Shown here: positions 48,255 to 60,859 of the stretch, one piece after another
How the letters are laid out: the number at the start of each line of letters is the position of its first letter
Position numbering within the stretch: position 1 is the first letter of the stretch
The notes under the pieces: model-generated
Seen by the model: only the letters and a program-made list of their open reading frames with translations
Told to the model about the DNA's origin: nothing
The model's database searches: none
Position numbers and translations under genes: made by a program
From: Rhodeus uyekii
Taxonomy: Eukaryota > Chordata > Actinopteri > Cypriniformes > Acheilognathidae
NCBI GenBank assembly: GCA_037043235.1
Contig: JAWRVZ010000110.1
Location: 655,501-719,500 of the forward strand
Reading direction: 5' to 3'
Length of the DNA stretch: 64,000 bases

Positions 48255-51200
48255 TTATCTGTGGAAATGTTTTGCTTTATACAGCAGATAGGCCTGTTTG
48301 GTGGGGCAACGCACGGTGAAAAAAGGCTCAAAAAGTGCCATGATCGTGGTGTCATGTTGAGCTATATCCATGGCTGTCTGACCCCACGCATCTCTCTCCT
48401 GGAGAAATGGGGAGAAAGAGTAAATCCAAATGTTTATCTGCTGTCAATGTGTAATATTAAATTAGATTTTTTTTAAAATAAACATTACCATTTACCACCA
48501 CCTCCTCCTTCTTTAATATTGTCTAATAAGAAAGTAGTTCATACCAGTGGCGTGGCTCCATATTTCAGTAGCATCTCGATCATCAACTTATCTCCCAGAC
48601 AAACCGCCTCATGCATTACAGTGCGTTCATTATAGTCTTTAGTGTCCATGTCGACTTTTGATAGAAACCAAGCATACAGCAGACGGTAATCTCTATTCTG
48701 TGCTGCTCTGTTGAGCGAGAGGTTAAAAAGCTCAGAAACATGCATTGTACGGTAAAATGCTGTGCGACATTTATGTGTGAGATATTACGGTTAATGCTTA
48801 CTGGATCATTTCCATGGCAATTCTCCCAGGGTCTAGTCGAATAGTGACTCCTTTCATGCTCAGGAGTTTGACAACATCACAATGCCTAAAAGAAACACCA
48901 ACACAGCTACACTGACACGTTTGAGTTGAGCATGTACAAATGATTCATTACATAATGTTTCTTTTGAATTAAATTGAATTCAGCTTGAGATAGTATAGGC
49001 TCCAATGGGTTGCTGTCAGTAAACTGCAGCAGGGGTGACTACTTTTGTAGGACAATCCGGAAGTCAGCATCAACCTGGTTCCCTCAACATAAACCCAATA
49101 GGATTTTTCTAGTATTGCAGAAAAAAAGCTCTATGACTAACAAACTTTTATGATTCTTTACAAGTTTTGCACATCATGATAATCTTCATAAATGAACTCA
49201 ACTTTTGTGAAATGTGAAGTCTAAATACAGAAGTAAAAAGCTATAGGTAGGCTTTAAACAAACTACTAGTTCAACGTCACAGCCATTAAGCTTCCGACAA
49301 CTAGTCCAAATTTGGAAGTTCACTTATCTCGACCTCGGTTAACTCGCCAACCCTATTATGTTGACGTTTTTGAAGGTTAACCGACAAACTCCCTATTTGT
49401 CTAAATATTTTCTTATCGGTTATGTCGATTCTTTTATGTCGCCGAACCCTAATATCTCGAGCACAAAAGAGGGACAAATTCGCCACTTCACATGGTTATC
49501 TCGTGACTAATGATCGTACCTAGTTCACTTTGCTATCGCTGAGTTTGTGTTGCACGTGGATCGCGGTCCATATGGTCGCTCTGTCAGTGACGCTTCACTC
49601 ACAGTGCCGCGCAGCCGCAGAAGAACTCGCGGAAGTGGCGGAAAAATGAAGCCTTACAGATGCTATCTTGGAAGAGGATGCGCAGGATTTCACCTTCACT
49701 GTCCAGGAATTCCCAAATTACATTGACAAAGACGTCTTCTCTGATAGAAGCTTAGAAGCATTTTTTTCAAGCAGACTGTTAAAGGTAAAAAGCAACAAAG
49801 CATTTTAGACTTTGTAAAGAAACCATAGTAACCGCGTATACAATACTTTTCAAAGCGAAATGACTGTGTTATAAGCGAATGTGTTTATGTGTGTTGTGAC
49901 TGTTTACGCTGTGAGCGAAATTGTGTTTGCAATGTTGGAGAATATGATTAAAGGTTTGTATCGAGAAACGAAGGTGTTTTATACTGGTAAATCTCTGTTA
50001 GTTGGTGCACATATGCCTTTTGTTGTTAGCAAACATATACAGTGTATGTACAAATAAATCGCCATATTGGCTGTTGGTTATCTTGATCTTCGGTTATCTC
50101 TGTGCTTTTTTGCAACCCCTGAGGCCGTTGAGATAACCGGATTCCACTGTAATTTAAAAGACATTTTCCCTGAAAGTTTGAGTTTAACAAATTTGCGAGA
50201 GCAAATGTAAAAGTGGACTCGTGTGTAGATGAGTTTACCTTTTCGGCATGATGATGTTTAATGTCCCAGACAACTTCTATAGTCCCATTTATCCATGTGC
50301 AAGCAACAGCCTTTCTCAAGACAAGTAGCATTACTGATGTATTTTATGCCATATAATAAAATGTGACAATATTTTGATCTAGTGTTAACCTATTTAATAA
50401 AAACCCCATTGACCTCAGGTTGATTATTTGGTTGAAGTACTAAATAATTTTTGGGTTCTGGCCTACAAAAATACATCACTCCTGCATCACACTATAAAGC
50501 CAGACAGAGCCAACACTAAATGGTGATAGATGTGTTACTAGTCCCAAATATCAGTGTCTGCAACCCATTTCAGATCACATTATGTACCTGTTCTTTATGG
50601 CCATGTACATTGGGCACTGTCCAAAGCGGTTCTTGTGATGAGGAGACGCTTGCTTTGTCAGTAAGAACTGAGTCATCTCTAAGTTCCCCAGCTCACATGC
50701 TGTATGAAGGGGTGTAAATCCGTCATAGGTTTCGCAAGTAGCATCCATCTTAAGAGGTTCAAAATAAATACATCACTTTGGGTCTGAAATAAGTTTGACA
50801 TGGCATTTTTAGTTTAGGAAATCTTAATTTTAGTAACCTTCTCTAGGAGGAGACTTAGTGAGATGAAATCGTTGTTTTCCACAGATCGGCAAGCAAAAGA
50901 TGGAATGATTCTGTCGACGAACGATCTCCTTATCTGAGAGATAGCAAGGTAAATTCAAGTCTATAAACATATGTTAATAAGTGTCATATAAAACTTTACT
51001 TTACATGCTATTACTGAACAATTTAAGTTATTCTAAAGTTGTTTAAAAATCAAGTACGACTGGAATCAAAGCTATAATGTTAAGTTATATCTGCCTGCAC
51101 AGATATTCCTTTGAATAACAGGGGCCATATTCACAAAAAAACTTTTTAAGGCTAAAACTGGCTCCTAATGAAGACATTTAGCAGCAACTCTAAATAATTA

Positions 51201-51871
51201 GGGGCATGTTGGTCCTAATTTTAAGACACAAAAATGTTTAATCTAAGAGCAATTCACAATGCATTTATTTAATGCTAAAAGTAGTTCCAAAACCTAGAGC
51301 AGCTTAAAAGTCCCCGCAAAGAGAAAACTCAGAAAACTAATTTTATATAGTTGTATATTTCTATCTTTATATAGATTTCTTCTTCCCGCTGTCTGCCTGC
51401 TATGCTGCTGAGGGAAATTTAAAAGAGTGCAGTCAAAAACTGTGCATCATCCATAGCAATGAGGTCAGCACTACCTCACCTCTTACATTAGGAGTTCCTT
51501 GGTAAAACTTTACTTTTTAAAACAGAAGAAGCGTTTTGTGAATGGGTTTTAAGTTATAACTCCAAGCTAGGAAGTTGTAGGAGGACTCTTATAGGTAAAA
51601 TAAAAATAATTTGTTAATACAGCCCCGTGTATCTATAATCAATGTTAAGTATCCATATAAAGTTTCCAAACTACTCAGTAATGAATCTGTCAATTAATGT
51701 GTCCCTGAGACTGTTTGAAAGTGAGCCTGTTCATGCCTCTACGCTTTTGCCACGCAGCCACCGGAGTTTCAGCACTTTGCCCAGTCTCTGCAGGAACTCT
51801 TTGTCCCGGACAACCACACTATCCACGACGATGGGCCTAAAGCAGTCATCCCCCTTACCTGGTGCCTGCAT
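48255..51871 (-). CDS. ankyrin-repeat protein, 258 aa, not identified
   Basis: Six exons join in frame: 51871-51743, 50933-50838, 50748-50588, 48885-48802, 48707-48545 and 48398-48255 (TAA). Phases match at every junction. Ankyrin repeats run from about residue 80 to 235: DGFTPLHTACELGNLEMTQF, then FGQCPMYMAIKNRHCDVVKLL (20-residue core), then NERTVMHEAVCLGDKLMIEM, then DAWGQTAMDIAQ. The N-terminal 75 residues (from MQAPGKGDDCFRPIVVDSVV) are of unknown type. The repeat layout recalls the ankyrin tail of 60-kDa lysophospholipase/asparaginase (ASPG), but no asparaginase domain was found here. The donor after exon 50838 is GTTACT, which is unusual. The intron between 50588 and 48885 contains a Tigger-like element. 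Function is unknown; ankyrin repeats imply protein binding. Confidence 0.8.
49311..50149. mobile_element. pogo/Tigger-like deletion derivative, copy 2
   Basis: It shares blocks with copy 1 at 41486-42224. The right end, GAGATAACCGGATTCCACTG before TA, is well preserved; the left end is degenerate. Unlike copy 1 it keeps a stretch around 49560-49750 that looks like the 3' end of the parental transposase (an interrupted frame with YIDKDVFSD). It lies inside an ankyrin-gene intron. Confidence 0.8.
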
Positions 51872-52228
51872 CACACAAACTATGAGAAGGAAGGAGAGGA
51901 AGGGGATTTATTACTTTTAAAACAAAGAAGAAAAAGTTATAGAAACACTGTGATGTACAAATTTAATAATTTCATTTTTTTTATCACCATATGCTCCCTT
52001 TTTTCATTTGGCACTTTTACTGCATTCAAGGAACACACCGACTTTCTAATTAATCAGTTCTTGCTTTCCCTGGCATTCAACCCATGACCTGGGCGTTGCA
52101 AGCGACACGCTCTAGTATTTGAGCTACAGGAACGCAATCCCCATTTAATACCAAATTTGTCTTTGATTCTACGTCAAAAAAAAAGCGTCCAAATGAGCTT
52201 TCTTGCTTCAACAACTCGCATCATTACA
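51872..52228. other. 5' flank of the ankyrin gene, with SINE
   Basis: No gene. It contains the SINE at 52008-52133. Confidence 0.5.
52008..52133 (-). mobile_element. tRNA-derived SINE, partly deleted
   Basis: Minus-strand copy with GTCATGGGTTGAATGCCAGG and AAGCAAGAACTGATTAAT. The tail is shortened. Confidence 0.75.
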
Positions 52229-52236
52229 CGCGCTAT

Positions 52237-53461
52237 CAGGGGCGATTCTAGGATTTTGATTTTAGGGGGGCTCAGCCCCCAATAAGGGTATGATTAAAAA
52301 AATATTATTTGACTATTAGGGTAGGGTGGTATGCTACTAACCTTACTGCAATCCACTATTCCAGGGGTGGCCAACCTGTTCAGCATGATGAGCCACAAAA
52401 TAAAGCTCATGACTGCGGAGAGCCGCATAAGAAGTTGAATTCGCATTTGTTGATGGGGTTTTGACATTAGAAAGGTCTCGCACATATATCACACATTTTA
52501 TATGTTTATAAATAAAAACTTTATACATTTAACTTATGACACCCGCGAGCTATATGAGCATTCAGTGAGAATGCGTCTGTGAATTATATATGCGGGAAAA
52601 ACCGGTATATCATCTCATTGACGGTGACCGGAAGTATAAAAAGTAAGCAACGGTTTGTTAATGTAGTGATCGGTTGGAAAACGTCTCCGGTTACTATCGT
52701 AACCTCTGTTATTTTATCATATTCCGTTTAGAGAAGTATGAAGGAAATGATATTTATACCGTCTGGCAGCCAGATCTGCATCGCGCTACGATTGGACAGT
52801 TGTCAACTGCTGTTATCCATAAGGTTTCAGAAATGACGTGAAGGGGAGGAGTTCCCAAATGCATTTCATTAAACATCTCGTTCCCACTCTCGAAAGGGAA
52901 CGCGCTTCTGCGCGCCTCTATTTGAATTCGGTAAAAACATCATGTCCACGTGAGTGGCGGCTGATCTTGGCAGGATACATGTAAATTTATGGTATTTTTT
53001 CCGTAGACAAAAAGGTCTCCGCGGGCCGGATGAGAGCCGCAAAAGAGCAGTCAAAGAGCCGCATGCGGCTCGCGAGCCGCGGGTTGGCCACCCCTGCACT
53101 ATTCCATGATTACATTATGTAAACTGCAATGCATTTATGACAAAGAACTGCACCGATACAGGTGTAATATCATAGCATTAGCAATCTATCAATAAATGCA
53201 CGCACACACGACACACACCTTGATGTTCACTCTGCTCGGCGGAGTCGGCGCCCCTGCAGATTGAAAAATGCGCTAAAACCAAGCAGACTCAGATAAGGGG
53301 AGGAGCCGAAACTTGACGCAGCTTGCCGCCGTTTCAAATGAGTTTTTTTAAAGGGGACTGAAGCGATCAAAAATTTATTAATCAAATATATTTTTTAGGG
53401 GGGCGGGGCAGAAGTTTAGGGGGGCTGAAGCCCCCCTAAAAAGGGCCTAGTGACGCCCCTG
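52237..53461. mobile_element. outer hAT element, split by a second hAT
   Basis: The ends are CAGGGGCGATTCTAGG and (inverse) CAGGGGCGTCACTAGG, with an exact 8-bp duplication CGCGCTAT (52229-52236 and 53462-53469). Subterminal palindromes AGGGGGGCTCAGCCCCC and AGGGGGGCTGAAGCCCCCCT lie near the two ends. Removing the inner element leaves about 482 bp without coding capacity. Confidence 0.93.
52362..53096. mobile_element. inner hAT element, 735 bp, nested
   Basis: Perfect ends CAGGGGTGGCCAACC and GGTTGGCCACCCCTG, with exact 8-bp duplication CACTATTC (52354-52361 and 53097-53104). Its GAGCCGCATGCGGCTC motif is shared with the hAT element at 7717-8206, so the two belong to related families. No transposase. 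Confidence 0.95.
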
Positions 53462-53469
53462 CGCGCTAT

Positions 53470-54306
53470 TATTAGTTTGGTTTGCCAACAAATCATGTGA
53501 TGATAGTTAGATGATTTTCAAATATAGGCCATTATTCTGCTCCACCTAACGGCACAACACGCTTAATAATGAGGGCCAATATAATCACTTGCCCTGTGAC
53601 TAGAAACCAACCTCAAATCTAGTAGAAACTGATGTGTAATATATATTCTGCCAAAAAATCGCTCGGTCAACTGTTGTGTCTGTTAGAAACGCCGAAAGAT
53701 TCGTTAGCAACGACATTACGGTGAAGGCGGGGCTCATGAATATTAAAAAGGCAGAGCGTACGTTGCGTGACGTTCTCATGACGTTCTTCGCTTTTCAATT
53801 AAGTTTTTTAAATGAATTTATTTATTTATTTTTACTTTTTGCTTGAACAATATTTAGTGTGCTAACCTTTGGGGACACAATGTAGATACCTTTATACTGA
53901 AATCAGACTTAAAACTCGAACGTCACATAACGTGATTAATATTCATGAGCAAAACCTTATTAGAGTAAGATAATAAAATCGCGTTGTGCGAATAGCAATT
54001 GAAAAGCAACTGTCTTGTTTTCTAGACACTTACCAAACGTTAAAATTTACATTTAATCATTTAGCAGATAAAATGAGATGAAGAGAACAATAGAATAGAA
54101 TAGAATATTATTAATAGTATTAATGGATCAAGAAGTGTCTTTAACTGCAGAGAAACTGAAATAATCAGAATCTATGTGGTGCTGTTTGTAAATTAAATAA
54201 ATTAAATACGTTAAATAAAACCACACACAAAAAAATCACCATTAAATTCGAAATATTACTTTAATAAAAACAATATTTAGACAGTTACTTTGATTATATT
54301 TGTACA
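53470..54306. other. intergenic, SINE-tail fragment only
   Basis: AT-rich. A fragment of the SINE tail (CATTTAATCATTTAGCAGAT) lies near 54049. No gene is seen. Confidence 0.5.
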
Positions 54307-54308
54307 TA

Positions 54309-54641
54309 CAGTACTGTGCAAAAGTCTGAGGCACGTTGATATTTTCACCCCCAAAAAAGGGTTTTAAAAGCCAGTTATTTATATATTTTGCTGTAGTATA
54401 CATTAGTAAAATATGGACTTGATGATGGTGAGATCAGATCTCTATGTGAAGCACTGGCTGTTGTCAGACTCCTTGTGCATACCAAATATTACTGGATTTT
54501 TAGAACTAATGGCAAAATTAATGTTTGGAAATGTAAACTGATATTTCCCACTGACACACTACAGCAAAAGATTGAAATAATTGGCTTAAAACCCTTTTTT
54601 GGGGTGAAAACACTAATACCTAAAACTTTTGCACTGTACTG
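54309..54641. mobile_element. mariner-type MITE, about 333 bp
   Basis: The left end CAGTACTGTGCAAAAGTCTG follows TA. The right end CCTAAAACTTTTGCACTGTA...CTG is its inverse with a few changes. The inverted match continues inward (TTTTCACCCC and GGGGTGAAAA). No coding capacity. Confidence 0.85.
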
Positions 54642-54920
54642 TTTATATTTATTTATTGATATATACCACATACATACATATATATAATATATAATATATA
54701 TAATGTACAACTCAATTTCACTTCAAATACAGTGACATTTCAGTGCATTACAATCTTGAACATACATGTATAAGCATTACATTGGTTACAAGCAAAACAA
54801 AAAATGTATATTAAGTGGATATAGTTTAATGACCGCTGACTTAAATTCAGAAATGTCATACATGGGGGGTACAACAGTAAATCATAACAACTGTAAGTCA
54901 TTCATGGGATGAACCGCATC

Positions 54921-57695
54921 CTAAGCAGAATGGCATTCACTCACAGTCTGAGAGAAAGAGAGACACACAAAATATAACACAGCATTTCATTATTTCCATG
55001 TAAAACTTTTTTCCCCTAATGTAGCCTAAACTTGAATAAAAGGAAAAATGCAGTGAAAACAAAACATTTGAATCTTTGTATTTCTTTGAAATAAATAACC
55101 AATAAAATCGCAAATCCAAATATGAATTATAGACACCACAAATCAGTAATAATACAATTTAAAAAATAAATACATACATAAAAATAAATATTTGTTCTCT
55201 TACCCCATAGCCTATAAAGTTCCTCCTCTGATTATACAGTATAGCTGTGAAAGCAGTACACAGTGCGGTCTGGACAAGGTTGATCATTGAGATGCATGTC
55301 TTCACTCCAGTGCTGAATTTCTGTTTCAAAGAAAGAGTCCTTACTACAATATACAACTGTGTAATTGTCTTTACACACTTAGTATAATATAATAGAACTC
55401 TCATCTGTATGAGATACATACAGTGGCATAATACGCGTGGTCACACAACTGATGAGGTTCCACGTCGCATTTGGTTGCCGAATTGGAAGCAATGTCAACA
55501 TAGTATAGGATAAGTGCAAGAGCTGAGATGATAACGGCCACAACAGAGACTACCAAGCAAACAGAGACCTAAAGATAAGAACAAGTTTCATTTTTATCTT
55601 TTTAAACACATACTTGCAAGTGAATTGGGTTTTGCAGGCAAACACATTTAGACAGAATGTACATGCTGTTGTAGAGCCTTTGTGTTTGATATTGTGTTGT
55701 ATTTGATATTGGTCATGACTACAATTGGTCAAGATTAATACACAAACTGTTTATGCTAGTATCTAGATTATGCTATAACATTTCTCGTTAATCCGTCCAG
55801 TTTTAAGTTCAAACTCACTGTCTTCATGGTGGCAATTTTTTCCACTGCTATTGCAGCTGTGCCTGAAACGACAAACTGTTTGACAAAAAAGGAGGACACA
55901 AAGAACAGTTCAATGATTAGTGGATATACTGTATAGTGTACATTTCTCTGAATACTTTATCATCACCTTAATAATCCATTATTTCGCCATTACATCCTAG
56001 GATTATTAGTGTAATATTACCATAAGGCCACTCCACCATGGCACTCCAAGGTTAAGTATCATTGTGGTCTCAGAAGTGAGCAGAGGTATAGAATAGGAGA
56101 TGATCAGCAATCCCATTACTATCTGAGAGACCTATGGGCGAAAAAAGCAAGAGATATGGCTCAGTAGGAAATGTATGAATCTCAGAGTAAAATATAACTT
56201 AGGTTTTTGTAACGTAATTCAGTTGACATGAAGTTTTTATCTGCTGTTAGGTTTTTCTACAAGCATTTTAAATAAAAACAGGTTTATAAAATGTTATAGC
56301 ACATTTTTCACATTTAAACTATAGGGAGTTGGTCATGCCAAATTGTCCACTTAGAAGCCAAGACAGGAATTATAATTAATATGCTACATGGAACATTTGT
56401 AGTTTTTAATTTATATCTACTTAAGAAAAATATAAAAGACTGACATCAGTTGATACGATTAAAGGTTGTTCACCGCTTGCAGAAAGATGTAATGTGGCGG
56501 AGGATACAACTCATGCTTCCTGGTTTTTCCCTTTACTGCTTGGCTTTTGATCAAGCATATTTAACGGGTACTCCAAGGCTTACAATAGGTCTATTACACC
56601 GGATGCAGAACTTGGTTTCTTTGGTTTTTCACAACGCACCTTTTGCACTCCGGAAACATTACAACAGTATTAAACGCTGAGTATGATTATGGATGAGAGA
56701 CTTGTGCTTGAGAACTGAAAGTCCCCCTCACCCCCTTCCTTTCGGGTGCAGATCATGGATTTTTTGAGATTCTTGAGGACTAATTCCATTATTTCTTGGA
56801 CATTTGGACGAGTTAGCCGCTCAACCAACCTCTAGTGACTCCTCTGAGAATATATTATTACAGAAACGATCAGATTATCTTATTATCTATTATTATTATA
56901 GTAATTATTTTTTATTATTTTATTGTAATATTATTGTTGTTGTTTTATTTGATTTCCTTTTTCCCTTTCTTTTTTCCTCTTCTTTATTTGTGTGTGTAGC
57001 TAAAGACAATGTTGTTTGTTTTTTCTCTGTGTAATTAAAAAAAAAACTTTAAAATAAAACCTTAAGACATAAATGGCTGGGGATATAAAACATAAATGAT
57101 GGCTACTGATTTAAATTGGTAAAAAATGAACAAGAACTCCTATATCGGCCATACTAGAAATACAGAATGTAATAATTCAGAGTATAATACAATTTTACTC
57201 TAAAAATTTGTGCTTGTCCTCTGTTTGTGTTAATTGTGCCGTTCCCTGAACCCTAAGAGATTTGGAGCACTATAAAGATATTATTTAAGATTCGATTTTA
57301 TACAGTTAGGCCTATGTAAAGACAAGGTGCAAAGAGCAAGGAAAAGAAATTTGAAAATAAGTGAAAGTTTGCACACATTATTGATCTATTATTCTCCTAC
57401 GACATAATAAAAGACATTTTTTTCATTCATGAAATTATCACTAAAAAGAAAGCCCAAAATGGACTATAGATACTTCAGAAAAAGAAGGAAAGCATCAATT
57501 ATGTTAGAAGACGTCCTATGAGAATCAGTGCGGAGCTGTAGCCTATGCCAATGAATGCATAACACTCACCCCGAATATTTTGGGCTCCCCCTTCTCGATG
57601 CTGTCCCGTAGAGCTTTTTGTTTGTCTTCAAGCTTTTCCTCCACCCGACTTGGGCCAGTGTTCACTGACAGGTCCGTCGACACCTTCAAAGTCAT
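54921..57695 (-). CDS. MS4A-like four-span membrane protein, 194 aa
   Basis: Six exons join in frame, all phase 0: 57695-57570, 56131-56021, 55875-55819, 55568-55422, 55320-55204 and 54947-54921 (TAG). A charged cytoplasmic N-terminus (to EKGEPKIFG) is followed by four hydrophobic spans: VSQIVMGLLIISYSIPLL, VPWWSGLMFVVSGTAAIA, VCLVVSVVAVIISALALILY, and NLVQTALCTAFTAIL. The large extracellular loop between spans 3 and 4 has two cysteines (KCDVE and QLCDH). This is the CD20/MS4A layout; such proteins sit in the plasma membrane and modulate receptor signalling or calcium entry. The very short last exon (TVSECHSA) is the least certain. The exon lengths 111, 57 and 147 recur in the divergent neighbour. 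Confidence 0.87.
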
Positions 57696-58494
57696 CCTTC
57701 GTTTTCAAGTAAGTTAAGTTTGCAACAGGGGATAACAAATGCGACACGTCTGTAAAGTTAGAGTTGAGTAATACCAGAGACTTTCAAGCACAACAAACTC
57801 AGAGTGAACGCACACGCAGAGCGAAATACCACATGAATGAGTGAGACAGCATTTATTAAGTGTTTTCGATCACTTCATAAACAGCTCTGTTCCTCTCTGC
57901 CACGAGCTTTTTAGGATTTCCAGAAATTACATTCGAGGTGAGTCGGACGTACATTATTTATATGGATCAGACAGTTATCAATAACATATTGAAGCAAACT
58001 ATACAAATCTTCATTAGTGTATTTTATGGTGATAAAATAAACTATAAAAGTGCATTTTAAGTGTGTGCAGTATTGCAGTGGTTCATGTCTAGTCATACTG
58101 TACAAACAAACAAGCAAATAAATAAATGATAAAATAAAAAAGATGGAAGGAGTTGTTCTGAACATCTGGGTAGTCCATTTCTCTTTTGGGAAATGATTGT
58201 AATGTACTCAAGTTTTTTTCTTACCCTAACCCTAACCCTTTTCCTCCACAGTGCTATTGAGTAATCAGAATTGCATCAAGCTGTGCTGCTCTTCTCAGCC
58301 ACGTTCTCTGTATTATATCCGCCCACTTCCTCTCCTCACAAAGATGTTTTTCTCCAACAGCATCTGTATTCCCGCAAACCGTTCCTTTAATCCAGAGGGA
58401 TCAGATCATGTTTCCTACGGACTCCCTCACTATTATCTCAGACTGGAAGCCATAATAATCATTGATCTAAACTTTGAAATGTTCCTATTTTTCA
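57696..58494. promoter_or_regulatory. shared head-to-head promoter interval of the two MS4A-like genes
   Basis: About 0.8 kb separates the two start codons. It includes a plus-strand 5' untranslated exon candidate near 58251-58494 and a short telomere-like (CCCTAA)2 motif near 58224. The acceptor TTTTTCAG at 58487-58494 precedes the coding exon of the plus-strand gene. Co-regulation is an inference from the arrangement. Confidence 0.45.
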
Positions 58495-58521
58495 GTACCT
58501 CGGTTGACTTTTAACTGGCTG

Positions 58522-59888
58522 ATGAAGATGTCAAGCACTCAAACGCAGTCTGTTGACTCAGATACTCCCAAATTTCATCGTCTGTTCAAGTTTCATGACC
58601 CTGAAGTGGTGGCAGTAAGTGGATATGGAACAATTTTTTTTGTCATTAAGGAAGAAAGAGAATGGTTGCTTGGGATCTTATTCACTGTAACAGTTTTTTT
58701 TTTTCCAGATGTTCCGTTGTTGAACATTTGTTTAAAAAACAAATTCTCACCATGTGTTTTCCTCTCTCTAGGTTCTGGCAATATTACTAGGTCTGTTCCA
58801 GCTTCTCCTGAGTGTACCAACTTACAACATCAGCATTGAAATGAAATATATGTTTGTGTGCCCTGCCTGTATTGGTTCTGTGGTATGTTTAATAACCAAG
58901 ATAATGTAGTTGTTATGTTTTTAATGATTGTTATAGTCTCATGATTTACAAAAATGAACAACAAACACGAAATATATATAAAATGAGCATTTGCATAACA
59001 TGCATATATATATATATATATATAGTGATATTTTTCTTTTGACAGTTCTTTAATGTTCAAGTCAACTTTTTCTTTTAATTCTGATGTTTTTTTTTTCTTT
59101 TTATATATATATATATATATATATAGTGATATTTTTCTTTTGACAGTTCTTTAATGTTCAAGTCAACTTTTTCTTTTAATTCTGATGTGTTTTTTTCTCC
59201 AATTAGTCTGTGATTGCTGGATCCTTTGGAATGGCGTCTGAAAGAACTCCTAGGAGAGTACTGGTAAATTTCACGTGAATGGTAGAACTTCTTTTGTATG
59301 TGACTTATTCCGATATATGCAATAAGCAATCTGTTTTTTTCTCTCCCTATAAGCTAAAAACCTGTCTGATAGCTGGTATTGGTGGCTTGGCAGGGACACT
59401 GATCGGCCTTGTTCTGTATGGTTATGCTGCAAATAACTCTCCGGTCTTACTTCCTTGCTTAAAAGATTCATATTATGGTTGTCCAGAAAAAGATTTTCTA
59501 GTAAGTACAAATTGATTGATCAGTTTTAGTCAATTATATATGTATTAAAAAGAAACATTTAAATACCCCTATTGCTACTTTAATATTTATATATCAGTAC
59601 ATTACAAAAGAGCATAAAACATATGTTCTGTGCTGTGACTTATTCTGTATTAATGGATGTATTTAGGAGATATGTCAAAAATCGCATATTAATGAATACT
59701 ATTACCGGTATGTTTTTGCTAAATAATCACTTCTCATTCCTTTCATAAACTCATTAAATCTTCTCCTTTTGTTTTGACAGACTTTTTACAAAGCGATCTT
59801 TGGGCAGCTGTTGTTTTATGATATCGCAACTTTGGTTCTTCATTGTTTCCTAACATTTTCTGCTTTTAAAGGATTAAGAATACTCTAA
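58522..59888 (+). CDS. MS4A-like four-span membrane protein, 171 aa
   Basis: Five exons join in frame, all phase 0: 58522-58614, 58772-58882, 59207-59263, 59354-59500 and 59781-59888 (TAA). Cytoplasmic N-terminus (MKMSSTQTQS..., EVVA), then four spans: VLAILLGLFQLLLSV, MFVCPACIGSVSVIAG, LIAGIGGLAGTLIGLVLYGY, and LLFYDIATLVLHCFLTF. The extracellular loop between spans 3 and 4 carries two cysteines (LPCLKD and YGCPE), as in MS4A. A second in-frame ATG two codons later is an alternative start. Exons 2 to 4 (111, 57 and 147 nt) are exactly as long as those of the opposite-strand gene, so the pair arose from one ancestral gene. Confidence 0.87.
59004..59188. repeat. tandem duplication, 101-bp period
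   Basis: The block (TA)n-TAGTGATATTTTTCTTTTGA...TTTAATTCTGATGT occurs twice, 101 bp apart, in an MS4A intron. The second copy sits just before an acceptor site. Confidence 0.93.
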
Positions 59889-60850
59889 GATCACATGTTA
59901 ATACACAATACACTTCTCTTTGTTCATTTTATGTAGTAGGAGCAAATTTAATTAGACTTATCTAAAACATTATCACTGATATTGTTCTTGTGTGTGTATG
60001 TGTGTGTTTTAATGTAAATTTACAATATTGTCATACACAAAATACAGACTTGGAAGATTTTGTCAAACTGGAGACAGTAGCTTGCTATACACTATATTTA
60101 ACCCACTGGGGGGATATGTGTTGCCATTATTAGAACCTGTCTTTTGCTAATGAAACTCTGAAAACTCACACAAAAATGACAAGTGGATGTAATCGAATAT
60201 GCAAAAATACAACAACAAAGAAACATGCAGTTTTAAGGTGCCTGTAATTACAAGCACTAACATTATTATTATATACCTCTTTAGTGCTTCCATATGTAAA
60301 TATGTTAGTCAATCTTGCTTCAGTATTAAACTTTTATATTAAAAGATCTGTTGTCTGTGTGGTGAAATATTAGGAACAACCCTACTGCCATGTCACATAT
60401 GGAACATTCCCGTCACATCGGGGTTTCCCTTTCACTCAGACCAGAGCCGCTGAACGCAAGACCACACCATAACATATCAAAGATAGGGGAGCACAATGAT
60501 ATTTTCACGAACATATGAAAATGCCTTTCAGTTGCCTGCATTCTAAAACGGTTATACAGTTATTTAAACTATACTCTAAAACTATATGTGATATTCCAGA
60601 CCATAATGGTAGGTTCTGTTTTTCAGGGTATTTTAAGCATCTCACTTCCCTAGACAAAACCGACAATGGTCTCATCCAAAGATGGCCGCGATATCTGTCA
60701 ACGAGAAGTGAAACTTTCCCTTAAGAATAGGAATATACCCTGTTAATTAACCTTTATTTGTACTATATTGATCGAAATAACATCGATGCTGTTTTACCGG
60801 ACACCTATTATTACGTCTTTCTGAGTTGTTATTTCGTCCGACGCCGTTTT
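59889..60850. other. MS4A 3' flank, no gene seen
   Basis: AT-rich sequence with a short GT run near 59990-60010. No recognisable gene up to the vps37c promoter. Confidence 0.5.
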
Positions 60851-60859
60851 GTATAGAAT

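Noticed and set aside
50026..50331. Possible extra exon near 50240-50331 of the ankyrin gene
   Set aside because: It overlaps and follows the Tigger-like element, has no convincing acceptor, and the flanking exons already join in phase without it.
56450..56680. 76-codon open frame in the first MS4A intron
   Set aside because: It faintly resembles a LINE reverse-transcriptase tail, but the match is too weak to call.
58222..58242. Interstitial telomeric repeat (CCCTAA)
   Set aside because: Only about two and a half units; too short to mean a fusion point.
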